Source: Branchinecta lynchi
Lineage: Eukaryota; Arthropoda; Branchiopoda; Anostraca; Branchinectidae
DNA: 64,000 bases
Direction of reading: 5' to 3'
Assembly: GCA_023053575.1 (NCBI GenBank)
Contig: JAKZAP010000021.1
Coordinates: forward strand, 1,247,501-1,311,500
Part shown: piece after piece, positions 1 through 11,464 of the stretch
Numbering within the stretch: the stretch's first letter is position 1
Layout of the letters: every line of letters begins with the position of its first letter
Made by a program: the position numbers and the translations under genes
The notes under the pieces: model-generated
Databases searched by the model: none
Seen by the model: the letters and a program-made list of their open reading frames with translations, nothing else
Told to the model about the DNA's origin: nothing

Positions 1-301
1 AGACAGGCCATACTCGTAGCGCCACCAACTACGCTTGCGGCATTTAAAGCGAGACAAACTTGCGGGTTTAAAAATTTCTAGTAAAACAAAGGTGCGACCT
101 GCACACACCAAGGAAACAATGGAGGCTGTTTTATTTTTTTGCAAAGTTCAGATTATGAAATTATTAGAGCCAGTGTTGGTGAACGGCTGAATGAGTTTCA
201 GTAGGGATATTCTGTATCGCTAGTGGTGCTAGTATCGCTGCTATTCGAGTGTGGCAATTTTGTCAAGTCTTGGTGTTATTCCCTAGTGTTATTTTGCTCT
301 G
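1..301 (+). mobile_element. Family A short TIR element (hAT-like MITE), left end outside window
   Basis: Non-coding repeat ending in TAGTGTTATTTTGCTCTG at 301. The same interior and end recur at 22281-23112, 24238-24432 and 43484-43841. Complete copies begin with the inverse of this end (CAGAGCAAAATAACACT), so this is the right part of a TIR element cut by the window edge. No ORF of its own. Confidence 0.75.
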
Positions 302-430
302 GGCGGGATTTGAAACCATGACCTTCGGCTTTCATTGCCAAGGCATGAAACACATGTTTGTCTTTACCTAATAATGTTTTCATCTCAAGGGCGGCTTCCC
401 CGTCACATTAAAATCTTCGAACTTCTATGT
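302..430 (-). repeat. Decayed SINE-like sequence
   Basis: Shares the stretch CATCTCAAGGGCG and the following TTCCCC block with 31985-32100, where a clearer tRNA-like head is present. Here the tRNA part is degenerate. No coding potential seen. Confidence 0.35.
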
Positions 431-439
431 CGTTAGGGC

Positions 440-2110
440 ACAGGATCGCAATTTCTGTTTGTCCGTCGGTCTGTCGGTCTTTTGCTAGTTCGGTCTCTTC
501 CAAATAAGCTAGGATGATGAAACTTGGCAGACATGTGGGACTTCAGAAGATAATCACTTCCCTGATCCGAGCATCGTGGGGGGAGTGGAGGGAGGGGGAA
601 TCCGGAATCTTGAGGTAATTATCACTTTCGAACGGGTGATCGGATCTTAATGGAAGTTGATATTTGGAAGACCTCGTGTCTACGACAACCCACTTAAAAT
701 TGAATCCGGATTCGGTGACTTTGTGGGGAGTTGGAGGGGAAACCGGAAATCTTGGGAAACGCTTAGAGTGGATGGGTCGGGATGAAATTGGTGAGAAGAG
801 CAAGCACAAAGATACATCATTGACGTAATAGGACCGGATTCGGCCACTGTGGGGGAGTTGGGGGGGGTCTAGTGATCCCGCGAGCTCGGTACTTCCCAGG
901 ACGATGAAACTCGGCAGGCATATGAGGGACTCGAACAACTGACTTGAGATGTTCCGTGTCAAGTCAGGACCGGATCCGGTAGCTGGGGGGGGGGGGGGGA
1001 TTGGAGAGATACACCGGAATTTTCGTGAAACGCTTAACGTTGATGGAATTTGGTGGGAAGAACAAGCGTAAGTCCTAGATACATTCTTCACGGAACCAGA
1101 TCATATAGAGGCTCTTTGGGGGGGAGTTTCTGGGAATTTAGGTGATCGCAAGTTAGGATACTTCCAGATGTGCTAAGGACGATGAAACTTGGTAGGCATA
1201 TTAATGACGCAAACAAATAGAGTTAAGGACTTACACAATGCCTGGGGAAGACTTCCGTTCCTGGGTCCACCCGTTTTATTGGGAGTGAAGGGAAGGGGAA
1301 TCTAGAAATTACTGACCTCCGTATGCTGGTGGTCCGATTCGAGTGAGACTTTATGCGTGATAAGAACGGGTGGCCTAGATATGCAAAACATATGTCCGAA
1401 CCACATGCAGCCATGGTTGGGGGAGTTGGAGGGGGAAGGGGGCGGCGGAAACTTCATGACGTGCACAAAAACGAAACGGATGGGCTAAATGGGATGCAAG
1501 TTGGACAGTACCGAGTTTGTCCGGCCTAGATTTTTATTTGACGTCCGAATCGGATCTGGCCAGGGTAGGAGGAGGATGAAGAGAGAAGCAAAAATTTGCA
1601 GATATGTCCCGATTTCAGTCAAACTTGACGGACCAGTAGAAGAGATGTCAGAGATACGAAGTTCATGTGGAAATTCCTGGAAATTGTGTGGCTCCCATAG
1701 GCGTCAAACGAGAGGAGTGATTTGAATGCAACTTGGGAAGTAGAGAGATCATAGGCCCTAGATGACAATTTTTAGGGTCCGGATTGGATCCGAGGACTGT
1801 GAGAGGGGAGGGGTACCGGAGTTTCCCGAAAACTGTACCGATTCGAATGGAACTTTATAGTCGGTAAGACAAGATGCTCTAGGTGACCGAACCAGAATCG
1901 GCCGTGGTAGGGGGAGTTTGAGGGTAGGGGGTACCGGAAATAGTGTGGCACGTCTAGGGGTCAAACTAGTGGATCAGAATTTGGAAGGTAGACAACTCAT
2001 TTGCCCTAGATGATCCGAGGCGATGCCGGAAATGTTCAGTCTGGAGTGAAACTAGATATCCTATTTCTAGGTCCGATCATAGGGGAGTTGAAAGGGGTAC
2101 TTATGACGTT
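440..2110. repeat. Family D long G-rich dispersed repeat
   Basis: Begins with GTCCGTC/GTCTGTC-rich sequence and then repeats blocks built around GATGAAACTTGGCAGGCAT, GGGGGGAGTTGGAGGGGG and CCGGATCCGGT (near 510, 905 and 1180). Related blocks occur at 13.45-14.26, 38.6-39.4, 41.9-42.2, 52.8-53.4 and 58.38-58.5 kb. ORFs across it are short, overlap on both strands and encode nothing recognisable. It may be a decayed transposon or satellite. Confidence 0.6.
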
Positions 2111-2889
2111 CTCGTCTACTTTCTTGCACCACCTACTCGTAACAAGTGCCATATGATCTCGCGGCTCTTGTTCTCCATGACGCTCTGCAATTTGGGTCCT
2201 GGTTAGTCTGCGAGACTTCTAAATTGAATTCAGAAATTTGTTTATTTGTCACGGTAAAAGTCCTTTATGTAACATACCATAATATAATTACGTAAATCTT
2301 GTAATGGTACTCTTCTTCTCTATCACAGCATGGAGTTTGGAGGTTTGACGCCTTCTCTTTAATTTCATCAGCTAATTTAGTTGAGTCTCAATCTTTCTAG
2401 AATGTTTGGGAGGGGTTTCGTTGAGAGTTTGGTGTGAACCCTTCTTTTTGTTCCATTCTGTTTAAATTTGTAACATTCTTATAATGTCTCAAGTAGTTGT
2501 GCTGGTTTATTACCCGAGAACAGTTGCTACGAGAGCGCAAGACAAGAATGTTTTTTCTGGCTTTACCTCGCAAACACCTTGCCCCCATATGCGTGGCATA
2601 TGTGGCAACACTTTGTCCATACTCATGCCGCAGGCTCGTCCCCGTAATGCGTTGTCCAAATCAATCAATCAATCATTGCATTTATTCCTGAATATCTCTT
2701 CCACAACATGATAACAAAGGACTGTCAACTTAAACAAAATATAATTGATATATACAATTCGTTTTAAAACACGACTTCATAACTTGTAACAAAATTAAAC
2801 GGTATGTCAACATAAAAAATAAACAAAATTAAACGGTATGTCAAACATAAAAAATATAAAATATGTAATATTAGATTAATTGTCAAAAC
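2111..2889. other. Repeat remnants: SINE-like tail and LINE tail
   Basis: 2214-2290 resembles 32170-32275 (shared TTTATTKGTCACGGTA and the following AAGTCC). 2663-2690 is an (ATCA)n tract followed by TTTATTC, which looks like the 3' tail of a minus-strand LINE. 2800-2850 has a short direct repeat (AACAAAATTAAACGGTATGT twice). No gene seen. Confidence 0.4.
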
Positions 2890-3503
2890 ATTATAGGTGT
2901 TGTAACGTGTATTACGGCGTATAAGGCTTATGACAGATTCCTCTTTTCCTCGGGGTGCAATGTATTAAGGAAAATGATAAAGCCAGGTTCTATTTTCCTG
3001 TCAGATTTCCAATCAGATCGCTTGGTTGGTTTCGCCAGCGGGCCGAGGAGAGGAGCAGCGACGTCAGGGTTGCCACGTAAAGTTCTACTTTGTTGGAAGC
3101 TGAAGAAACAACTTTTTTTTTAAAGAACACGTTCTGTTCTCTTACGACTGCTTATTGTTAGTTCGAGGACAAATGCCTGTCCATCCGCTAATTTAATAGC
3201 TTTTTAAAATATAAAGGGCGCCAAATTTTACTCGTGTACCTAAGAACACTTTTTCTGATCTTTAGAACTCGAAAAGTTATATCAGCGTGGCAACACCAAA
3301 TGCTGCATCGATAACAACAGTTCCTATTTGAAAAGGCGTGTGTATAAAGACGTAAATATCACGTATAGCGCTATTCTTAAAATTAACTTAAATATTATTT
3401 TATTAATATTCGGCTTATTACACCTATTTGGACAAAACTTAAGAGCGCCACACGACGACATTTGTTTATATTTGTTTCCAAGCGTTAAATCAGTAAATTG
3501 GAC
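2890..3503 (+). repeat. Family F dispersed repeat
   Basis: About 600 bp of non-coding sequence containing GAACACTTTTTCTGATC and GTTCCTATTTGAA. It is nearly repeated at 45760-46260 (+), and as an interrupted minus-strand copy at 33860-34020 plus 34985-35160. No clear terminal repeats identified. Confidence 0.7.
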
Positions 3504-3840
3504 AGCATAAATTCTACTACGTCGGTTTAGAGGGCTGGCAGATCCTTTTCTTATTTTGGGTGGACAGATTGAGTTTGAGCAAAAAGCCCCAAAACAGTAA
3601 ATCTTAACCAACACTCCTGGATACGTCTGTACAACATAAATTTTACTTCCTCAGTTTAGACGGCTGGCGGATGCTTTTTTATAGGTGGACAGATTGAAAG
3701 AACAAGTAAATCTCAGTTTTGAGCAAAACCCCCAAAGCAATAAACTTAACGCTACCGGATACGGCTAGACAATGTAAACTATACTACGTCAGTTTAGACG
3801 GCTTGGAGATCCCTTTTATTGAAGGTGGACAGATTGGATA
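3504..3840 (+). repeat. Tandem repeat, about 135 bp x 2.5
   Basis: Three successive units share CATAAATT, CAGTTTAGACGGCTGG and GGTGGACAGATTG at about 3504, 3636 and 3776, with moderate divergence. It directly follows the family F copy. Confidence 0.7.
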
Positions 3841-4225
3841 TTTTTTTCTTAATCTTATGTGTTACTTGTAGCGGGGTTTCTTCTGATGTTATAAGCCGGT
3901 ATTCTTGATATAATAGGTAGCGTTCTTGAGGCTTCTGATCGAACACACTGTTCATTATTCCCAACCAGTTAACTGGACACACCTCTGTATTGGCAGAAGT
4001 ACAACGTAACACTAAATACAAAATGTAAAACGACGACCCGAGACCCCAATCTGTAACCCCGATTTTCAAGCTGTAACCCATAACTCCGAAGGCTCGAAGG
4101 AAACATAAAATGCTGGAGACAGATTAATGTGACAGGCCAGTTTGGGTCCAGCGTGAGAATCTCTTTTTCAACCCTGCCTCTTTCCCCCAAATACTTGTTA
4201 TATACTCCAACTTTTACTTGTAGAA

Positions 4226-4319
4226 TTGTGGGTCCAAAATCAGTTATTTGAAGATATTATTATTAGTCTCTTTTCATCCTTTATGTGTTCGATGTTGCTT
4301 GACTGTTGTTTTTTTCCAG
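4226..4319 (+). other. 3' end of an intron before the teneurin last exon
   Basis: The frame is open here, but the bases just before 4320 form a pyrimidine tract ending TTTTTTTCCAG, a strong acceptor. Homology to teneurin starts right after it, so the open frame upstream is read as intron. Confidence 0.8.
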
Positions 4320-5140
4320 ACGTTGCAGATGTTCTCCGACATCTCGGCTACAACCTTGACCTCCTCCAACATCGACGTAGCGTCTTCGACATGTCCTACA
4401 ACGGCATAAACGTATTCGAACGCTTTGCCCCCTCAGTCCATCCCGCCATGAGCCCTAGTCCAACTAGCAAACGTCCGGACCGGTTCCTAGATTTTATTGA
4501 ATCGAACCAGATCCTGAAGCCCCACGATATCTTTGAATTCCAGTTTGCCCGACAAAGCTCAGCACTTGGCAAAGGGTTAGTGGCGGCTTCAGAACTGAAG
4601 AGCATGAGGCTGTATAGCCTCTCTAATTCTGATGTAATCAATCGAGATGTATATACTAGTATATTGAGCCAGAGCACTAAATTGCCAGTTAATTCCTACC
4701 ATGGTCACCAGGATATATTCTACTTCTTCAAAGAAGGTGTATGGCGAGCCAGTGATGATATTGCGCAACTGAACAGGCTGGGGTCAAGGGTGAACCTGAC
4801 AGTTCACGATTTTGAATTAGATGGCGAACAGTGTCGAGAAATAAAGGTCAACACAGGGAGGGGTATCATTAGTCTCCATTACGGCATAGATTCGCAGAAA
4901 GAGCTGGAAAGGATTCAGAAACATCTTATTCGCGCCACTGGTAGGAAGGCGTGGCTCCTGGAACGAGAGTACGCCCATCGCGGGCTTCTGACCAATCAGA
5001 TGTGGACAGCCACGGAGGCCGAGCAGCTGATTCAAGATGGACACGTGACCAATTACAGAGCAGAGCTGGTGCATCCGATTCATGTCTATCCCGAATTAGC
5101 GAATGATCCCATGAATATACGATTTAAAAGGAAATCATAA
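4320..5140 (+). CDS. TENM: Teneurin (Ten-m family), last coding exon
   Basis: Teneurins are large single-pass transmembrane adhesion proteins of synapses and axons. Their extracellular part ends in a YD-repeat shell, an antibiotic-binding-like segment and a toxin-like (Tox-GHH) C-terminus whose last 40 or so residues are called TCAP. This exon encodes about 272 residues of that C-terminus. It begins in phase 1 after TTTTTTTCCAG and ends at TAA 5138-5140. Visible family hallmarks: a pre-shell segment with NGINVFERF-like sequence; YHGHQDIFYFF then RLGSRVNLTVHDFE, matching the teneurin NVTV region; a basic helix (ELERIQKHLIRATGRKAW) matching the R/A-rich helix; then MWTATEAEQL (codon at 5000), QDGHVTNYR, and YPELANDPMNIRF, the most diagnostic motif. 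The frame is intact. The rest of the gene must lie 5' of the window; no earlier exon was found in 1-4319. Biochemical activity of the toxin-like part cannot be read from sequence. Confidence 0.9.
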
Positions 5141-5156
5141 ATTTCGTGCTAGACAG

Positions 5157-5490
5157 ATGATTCAAGAGAGGACGCTGACCAACTGAAGAGCGGGATTGGT
5201 GCATTACCCCGAGCTCATGAATGATTCAGTGAATATTCTTTCCTGAGGAAATCAGAAACTTCGTGGTCAAACAATGATCCTATAAATATCCGATTTGAGA
5301 GAACATCTTAAATTTCGGGGTAAAAAGTTGATCCGAGATAGACCAATTACAGCGGATTTATTGCATTACCACACACTTGTGGATGATCAAAGGAAGAGAC
5401 GATCTGAGAGGAAATCATAAATGTCGTGGTCTAACAGTTGACCCAAGATGGGTATTTGACCAGCTATAGGCCGGAATCAGCAGTGATCAT
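5157..5490 (+). repeat. Decayed tandem copies of the teneurin 3' coding end
   Basis: Four degenerate repeats of the preceding 5028-5156 segment follow the stop codon: about 5157-5274, 5275-5328 (partial), 5329-5436 and 5437-5490 (partial). Shared landmarks are TGATTCAAGA, TGACCAAYTACAG, TTGGTGCATTACC, GATCC.ATRAATAT, GAGAGGAAATCATAAAT and TTCGTGGTCAAACA. Each unit spans the stop codon region. Frames are broken, so they are not coding now. They probably form part of the teneurin 3' UTR or its immediate flank. Confidence 0.8.
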
Positions 5491-7700
5491 GTGTATCAGG
5501 GAAGTTTGAAACCATGCTTCCCAAGCTACAATTAATCCTCTGTCTATAGGAGATATTGCAGACTCTGTGGCACCTACTGGCTGTCCCAAGAAAATATATC
5601 TGCAGGCCACAACTATATTTATCAATCTGTAAGCTTGACGTCTTGGATGAATTCAAAATATACGCCAAGCTTCCCCGAACCAAGGTTACGTCAAAGCGGT
5701 CGGCCACCAATCAGCTACCAGGCTTCTCAAGCTAAACTTTCGTACAGTCTGGGTTGGTTACTGGGTACTGGGTTGGTTAACTTGACAGTTCGGGTTGGAA
5801 AATACCTGTCAGTTTCTGTGGTGTGTGACACGACGGCCGCTCCTGGGATTGAGATTGAATGATACACTACACACCCATGAAGCATTTTGAACGCACCATC
5901 ACACCTTTTAAAGGAAATACTGGTATACAGTTACAAAGTTTTCCGGTTGGCTATGCCGTTAATTTGAGCATAATCGGGTAACATTTATAGCGAGGATACA
6001 TGATTTCTGTTAGTTGTTTTCGATTTCTAAGAGTATTTGCCTATGCTTGAATATTGCGATCTCTCCAGCCCTTTATTCTACTATTCAGACAGATAGTTTT
6101 TTTGTTGTTGTTTTTTTGTGGAAGAAGACATCGATATATCGGTAAAAATTTAAGAAGGAATTCCGGGAAAATAGCGTCGCAGTACCGTGAGAAAAAGCGT
6201 TAGAGGCTCCTCAGTTCTTGCCGGATTTGTCCCTGCTTCGAAGCTCTTAAGGTTTAAAAAGACTTATTCTTTTCTGTTCCACCAAGTTTTTTGCTTTTAA
6301 CCGCGAATAACTGAGGATCTGGAAGCTCTCTATCGGTGGGTTGAGGCTTACTGCATGAACAAGAGAAGTTTCTGGAAGGACCTATTCTTGTAGCACCGCG
6401 CCATCTAACAAGAATCATAAAGTCTTTGGAATGAGATCGTGCAAGCGAAATGACCTGTGGAATCGCAAGCAGTGAACAGACAATCATTTGATACTTGAAA
6501 GAGTTGAAAGCGTATACTAACAAAATGAAACGTTACCAGTTGAATGTGGAAAGCCTGGGTGTCCGAACCCTAGATCGCATGACTTAAGGACAATCAGTGT
6601 TTTGGTAGGATCTCAGTACCTACTTGGACCTATTTCCTGAACTATTTTTTTTTATCTGCGTTATAATTATATCATTTTCTTCGGTTTTTAACTGGCTCAA
6701 TCTTACCCAGTGTGTGTATGCTTTTAGGAAAGTCTGAGTGGATGGATATTTCGGATGCTTATTTTTATACCGCACTTGTCAGAGGCTCTGCGTTTGTAAT
6801 TATATTTATTTAGTTGTTGATCGCTAATATACATTTGAATTTTTATACAAAATGTGATGAAGAGTAAAGGAACGCGCACATCTGTGTTGACATGAGAGAA
6901 AACATCGCTGATATCAGGTCGCAACCCCTTCCTGTCCTATTTTATTTCTAGTCTCCCTCGCCTTTTTTTTTCAGTTCGACATATGGATTCTAAGCTGTGT
7001 TAAGAGGATGGAAGAGTGGAGGCGAGGTTTAATGAAGATAAGGCTCCTGGGGTGTGGGCTGAAGACATTCTGACACCGTAGGTGCCCACTAGCCCCAGGA
7101 CCAGTCAGGAAACCGGACAAAAGAGACAAGGGAAAGTCTCAGGGAATTCTATAGCTCAGCCGCAGTCAATCCAGAAATCCCTAATCAAGCTGGTTCACAC
7201 ATTCTAGTGAAGCTGGAATTCACATATCCAGTCAAGCCCGAGGCCTACTAGCCGAGATGGACCATAACGTCTATAGTTAATTTATCTCATGTAAATCGTG
7301 TACAAGAGTGTGACACATATAATATAGCACTAATGGGTCCCTAACTAAATATGTAAACTGGTCCTTACCATAAATTATAATACAGAGTAACTGAGGTCTT
7401 GCTCCGACCAAGGATGAAAGAGAACTACTTTTGGCTGCGGATTCATTACGCAGCCAAAATACTTAGAATGAAATGGATCAAAGCCTGACCTCGGATTAGC
7501 GAGCAGCTAACTGAAGCTAGGATAAAGACCGAGTGACCTATTGTCACGATGCCGGGAAATTAATGATGGTGATGGAAACCGAAGAGATATATAGAAAAGT
7601 AGGCGATAGATGGAGGGAATAACTAGGAGGACTATTGCAGAGCAAAGTGCTATGGGATGTCTCCATAACAGCTGAAACAATACCTGGTAGTGCGAGCACA
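5491..7700. other. Intergenic sequence, no recognised feature
   Basis: Between the teneurin 3' end and the 7.7-kb tandem repeat. Only short ORFs with no recognisable product, a few T-rich tracts and no clear splice-bounded exon. The teneurin polyadenylation site probably lies in or before this stretch, but I see no convincing AATAAA with a downstream GT-rich element. Confidence 0.4.
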
Positions 7701-7704
7701 TGAT

Positions 7705-8290
7705 CAGGAATTCCTGGCCGGATTTTCTGCACTTTCATAATCACTCTAAACAAATCACAAATTTGTGATGGTGACGAAAATCCGGCCAGGATTTTCAAGG
7801 TCTGCTAGGTCTTTGTGCTAGGTACCCCACCCTGAACATTTGTTCGATGCTACAAAAAAAAAGGATCCCAACAGTGATATCTGGAGTTGGGGTCCGTGGT
7901 TTCCCGGTCCTTATAGTACGAACACAGGATAAGGATTTCCCGGCCGGATTTCTTACACTTTCATCACCAAGTTGAAAAATTTCAACTTTTCCGTACGCAA
8001 GGGATGATGGTGACACAAATCCGGTCAGGAACTCCAGGTCTACTAGCACCCGACGCTGAACGTTTGTTCGACCCTAAACAAAAAGGATCCAAATAGTGAT
8101 ATCTGGAGTTGAGATCTTTGATTTCATGGTCCTTATAGTACGAGCACACGATAAGGATTTCCCGGCCGGATTTCTTGCACTTTCATCATCAAGTTGAAAA
8201 ATTTTCAACTTTTCCGTAGGGAAGTGATGATGGTGCCGAAAATCCGGGCTGGAATTCAAGTCTGGGAGCTCCCGATCCTGATCGTGTCTT
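7705..8290. repeat. Tandem repeat, about 220 bp x 2.7
   Basis: The landmark CCGGATTTCTTRCACTTTCAT recurs at about 7723, 7942 and 8164, and AGTGATATCTGGAGTTG at about 7876 and 8096. Each unit has an internal small inverted repeat around CCGGCCGG and TTGAAAAATTTTCAA. No convincing coding sequence. Confidence 0.8.
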
Positions 8291-8830
8291 CGCACTATTA
8301 GGGCTAGGGCATGTCAACCAATCAACGGGGTTTGTTGGGGACAGCTGTGGTGACGATTCCCGATCTTCACTAGGCACACGGTATCCGGATTCGTCCTTTT
8401 GGCCAGATTCGAATCTTCTGCTTGTCAGGCTGGATTCGGACTCGGATTCTAAACCCTCAGTTTTACGAACCCGCTCAAACTCCTAGACTTCATCCTTCCA
8501 GTTTCCGTTTTCCCAATCTATCACGTTATCTGATACTGAATATGTTAACTTAGATATCAGTGTGTCACCTCTGATTTTGAAACCATACCCTATCCTATGT
8601 ACATGATTTGATTTTTGTTAGGGTCGGTTTCGAGTCCGGATTCGATCCCGGATTCGAATCCTTAGCATGAAACGGTAGATTCGGACTCGGAATCGTATTT
8701 GTTCCTAGCCCTGGATTGAATTCGGATTCGAATTCTTTCACGACCGGGTTCACCCACTTCGGGTAGAGTCATCAGGTGGAACGCCTTCGTTTTGAAACTT
8801 ATCGACGGTAGGAAGTGAGAAAGAAAGGAG
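8291..8830. other. Low-complexity decayed repeat
   Basis: Contains many short variants of GGATTCGAATCC and GGATTCGGACTCGG (8380-8740). This looks like a degenerate short-period repeat. No gene seen. Confidence 0.4.
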
Positions 8831-8976
8831 AAAATTAGAATTCAGCTGCAATATAATCGGAAAGGATACGGACCGTCGCTACGTTGACCTTATCTTCGAC
8901 TCTTGTGCCTCCACAGGCGCCCAGGGAGTCCAAGAAGAAGTCTTCAGTCGTATCTGAAACTTGCGGCTGTGACTAT

Positions 8977-9384
8977 AGGCGTATTCTCGCCGCTCCCCGA
9001 GGACTCCACTTGAGGAGTCCCCGCGCTTTTGTCTGTCCCGGGGACTCACTCCCCGTATTTCTCGCGAGCCCTGACCGACCGGGAGTGCTCCGATTATCAT
9101 CACCATCATCGAAAAGGACTCCCTTTTAGATTTGGAGGGGAATGCTGGTGTTGGTGCGATGTAAAATTAACTTAAAAAAATCAGAATACAAAAACTAAAA
9201 AATAAAGTGGATCCAGAATAATTTCCTCAACTACATATTTTTTTGTAGAACAAAATCCAAATTCGAAGCATTCCCCGTGTTCTCGCTGTTTGTGTACGCG
9301 GAGTCCGTATGGAGTGACTCCCTCTGTTCTCGCCGTTCCCTTCGATTCCCCGAGGAGTCCTCGAGGAACGGCGAGAATACACCT
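8977..9384. mobile_element. Family C TIR element with TAT target duplication
   Basis: 408 bp, starting AGGCGTATTCTCGCCG and ending in the inverse (CGGCGAGAATACACCT), flanked by TAT at 8974-8976 and 9385-9387. Non-coding. A 3-bp TWA target duplication with long GC-rich TIRs suggests a PIF/Harbinger-type MITE. The interior includes TGTAAAATTAACTTAAAA and ATAAAGTGGATCCAG. Confidence 0.85.
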
Positions 9385-9537
9385 TATGTCTTCCCACTCC
9401 GGCTGTAATGAGGCATGAAAGTGCCGCAGTTCGTTTTTGCAGGTACCACGGAGTGCATTTTTGGGTCTTCCTCTGCGGCGGGTGCCTTCGGGTAACCAGA
9501 AAATATAAGTTGCGAAAACTGGCCATAAGGCGTATTC

Positions 9538-9922
9538 TCGCCGTTCCCCGAGGACTCGAGGGGAATCGAAGGGAATGGCGAGAATAGAGGGACTCCCCGT
9601 AGAGAAACAGCGAGAACACAAGGAAATCCAAAATGGATTTTGTTCCAAAAAAAATATGCAGTTGACGAAATTAGTCTAGATCCACTTTATTTTTGGTTTT
9701 GTTTATTCTGATTGTTTTTAATTAATTTTACATTGCACCAACACAAGCAAAACTTGATTACCCTCCGAATCTCAAAGGGAGTTCTTTTTGATGATGGTGT
9801 TGATAGTCGGAGCATTCCCCGTCCGTGGGGACTCGCGAGAATACGGGGAGTGAGTCCCCGGGACAAACAAAAACGCGGGGAATCCTCAAGTGGAGTCCTC
9901 GGGGAACGGCGAGAATACGCCT
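9538..9922. mobile_element. Family C TIR element, inverted copy, ATA target duplication
   Basis: 385 bp with the family C TIRs and flanking ATA at 9535-9537 and 9923-9925. It has the opposite internal orientation to the copy at 8977-9384, so the two form an inverted pair with a 153-bp spacer. Confidence 0.85.
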
Positions 9923-9925
9923 ATA

Positions 9926-10563
9926 GAGAACGTCCCTACTTACTCATTGCGTACTCAGAAGCTAGGGAGCCGGTAGTTGATACCGGAAACTGTAGAAATG
10001 GAGCTTCTGTTCCGGTAGTGTCGACGTGGAATATAAAACTCACGGAATTGTTTGGATGAGAGCTAGGATGCCGGGATTTTCACCGACTTAGAGAAAATAA
10101 CATGGGAAAAAATTCACTACCGGAAACCATATATTGAGTACTAAGGTACCGGTAGCAACTACTATTTGCTTGAAAATTACCAGCTCACGGACACAGGTGG
10201 CTAGGGTTCGGGTTCCAGTAGTGAAGAAAAAAAAAAAATTAAACTCACGGGCCCATGTCAGTGTAGAGTAGGAAACCGGAAGTGAATATTTTGGAGTCAC
10301 GGAACCCAGCTCCCGCGGGCTGGGGTTCCGGTACTGCCAAAAATTAAAATAACAAACTCACGGACGCGTGTCAATATGGACTTTGAGTCTGGTACAGCTC
10401 ACTGAATCCAGTTCAAAATCTTATTTTTTTGCCCTACTGGAACTCCAGCCCGCAGAAGTTGGGTTCCGTTAGTTAAAAATATTTGCTTCCGGTTTCCTAG
10501 TCTGCACTGACATGGGTACGTGAGTTCAATTTTTTGTTCGTAACGTGCTTTAGTCTTATAATA
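9926..10563. repeat. Short-period decayed repeat with CCGGTAGT motifs
   Basis: Repeated variants of GGGTTCCGGTAGTG, ACTCACGGACCCATGTCA and GAGGAAACCGGAAGTGAA occur roughly every 60-120 bp, in alternating orientation. No coding sequence recognised. Confidence 0.5.
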
Positions 10564-10933
10564 AGGCTTATACTCGCCGTTCCCCGAGGACTCCACTTGA
10601 GGAGTCCCCACGGACGGGAAATGCTCCTATTATCATCGGCATCATCAAAAAGGACTCCCTTTCCAGAGTTTGAAGAAAATGAATCTTTCCAGGTGTTGGC
10701 GCAATGTACAATTAATTTAAAAGAAAAAACAGAATAAATAAAACCAAAAATAAAATGGATCCAGACTAATTTCGTCAACTGTATATTTATTATTTCGAAC
10801 AAAATCCATTTTAGAAGCATTCCCCGTGTTCTTGTTGTTTCCGTATGTGGTGTCCGCGTGGAGTGACTCCTTCTATTCTTGCCGTTCCTTTGGATTCCCG
10901 GAGGAGTCCTCGGGGAGCGGCGAGAATACGCCT
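10564..10933. mobile_element. Family C TIR element, third copy
   Basis: Starts AGGCTTATACTCGCCG and ends CGGCGAGAATACGCCT, with the same interior as the copies near 9 kb. The left flank is ATA but the right is CAG, so the 3-bp duplication is not preserved. Confidence 0.75.
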
Positions 10934-11218
10934 CAGGTGGAGACTGCCAACTTCTGTTATCTCTGTCTCAGTCTCTACTCTACTCTAGCCCGAAAATTCA
11001 AGTTTAAATTTCGTGTCTTGACTTGGCGGTTACTGTTTTCACTCAAATTGATGAAAAATCTATAGTTTTATCAACAGAAAGCACAATGTCTATAAGCAGT
11101 TTGAGTAAGTTTTTATATTTTTGTCTCTGTATTTACAGTAGGCTATGCTTATGTGAATGTTTGTTGACATCATTGTCATTGGACTTTGCCATTCGCGATG
11201 AAAAATTATTCTCAGAAT

Positions 11219-11320
11219 AGTAGTAGCCTATGAAGTTGTACGAAAAAGTAGCATGAAGTACTACTAACTGATGCTACCAGGATGCTACTACATGCTTCTT
11301 TTTCGTCTTTGATGTTCAGG
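11219..11320. repeat. Family G repeat (GATGCTACTACATGCTT-like)
   Basis: Short variants of AGTAGCATGCAGTACTA and GATGCTACTACATGCTTC. Related blocks occur at 14262-14300, 15175-15290 and 58535-58790. Non-coding. Confidence 0.55.
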
Positions 11321-11464
11321 ACGACACATCTGCGACACATTGCCTTGACAGCTTTGTAAATTAGGTTGAAGAGGAGATCGTTGCATTTTTTTCTTTGCCA
11401 GTCCCAGAATTTTTTTTTTGCTACAGAACCCCTCTGTTTTAATATTCGAATATTATGGAATAGA

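Noticed and set aside
543..1091. 182-codon minus-strand ORF
   Set aside because: Lies entirely in family D repeat, has overlapping ORFs on other frames, and the translation is low-complexity P/S-rich with no family resemblance.
9181..9648. 155- and 134-codon minus-strand ORFs
   Set aside because: They run across two family C elements and their TIR hairpins. The frames are a by-product of GC-rich repeated ends.
11023..11220. Possible coding exon ending at GTTTGA|GTAAGT
   Set aside because: An in-frame stop at 11005 lies between the candidate acceptor and the ORF, and there is no homology.
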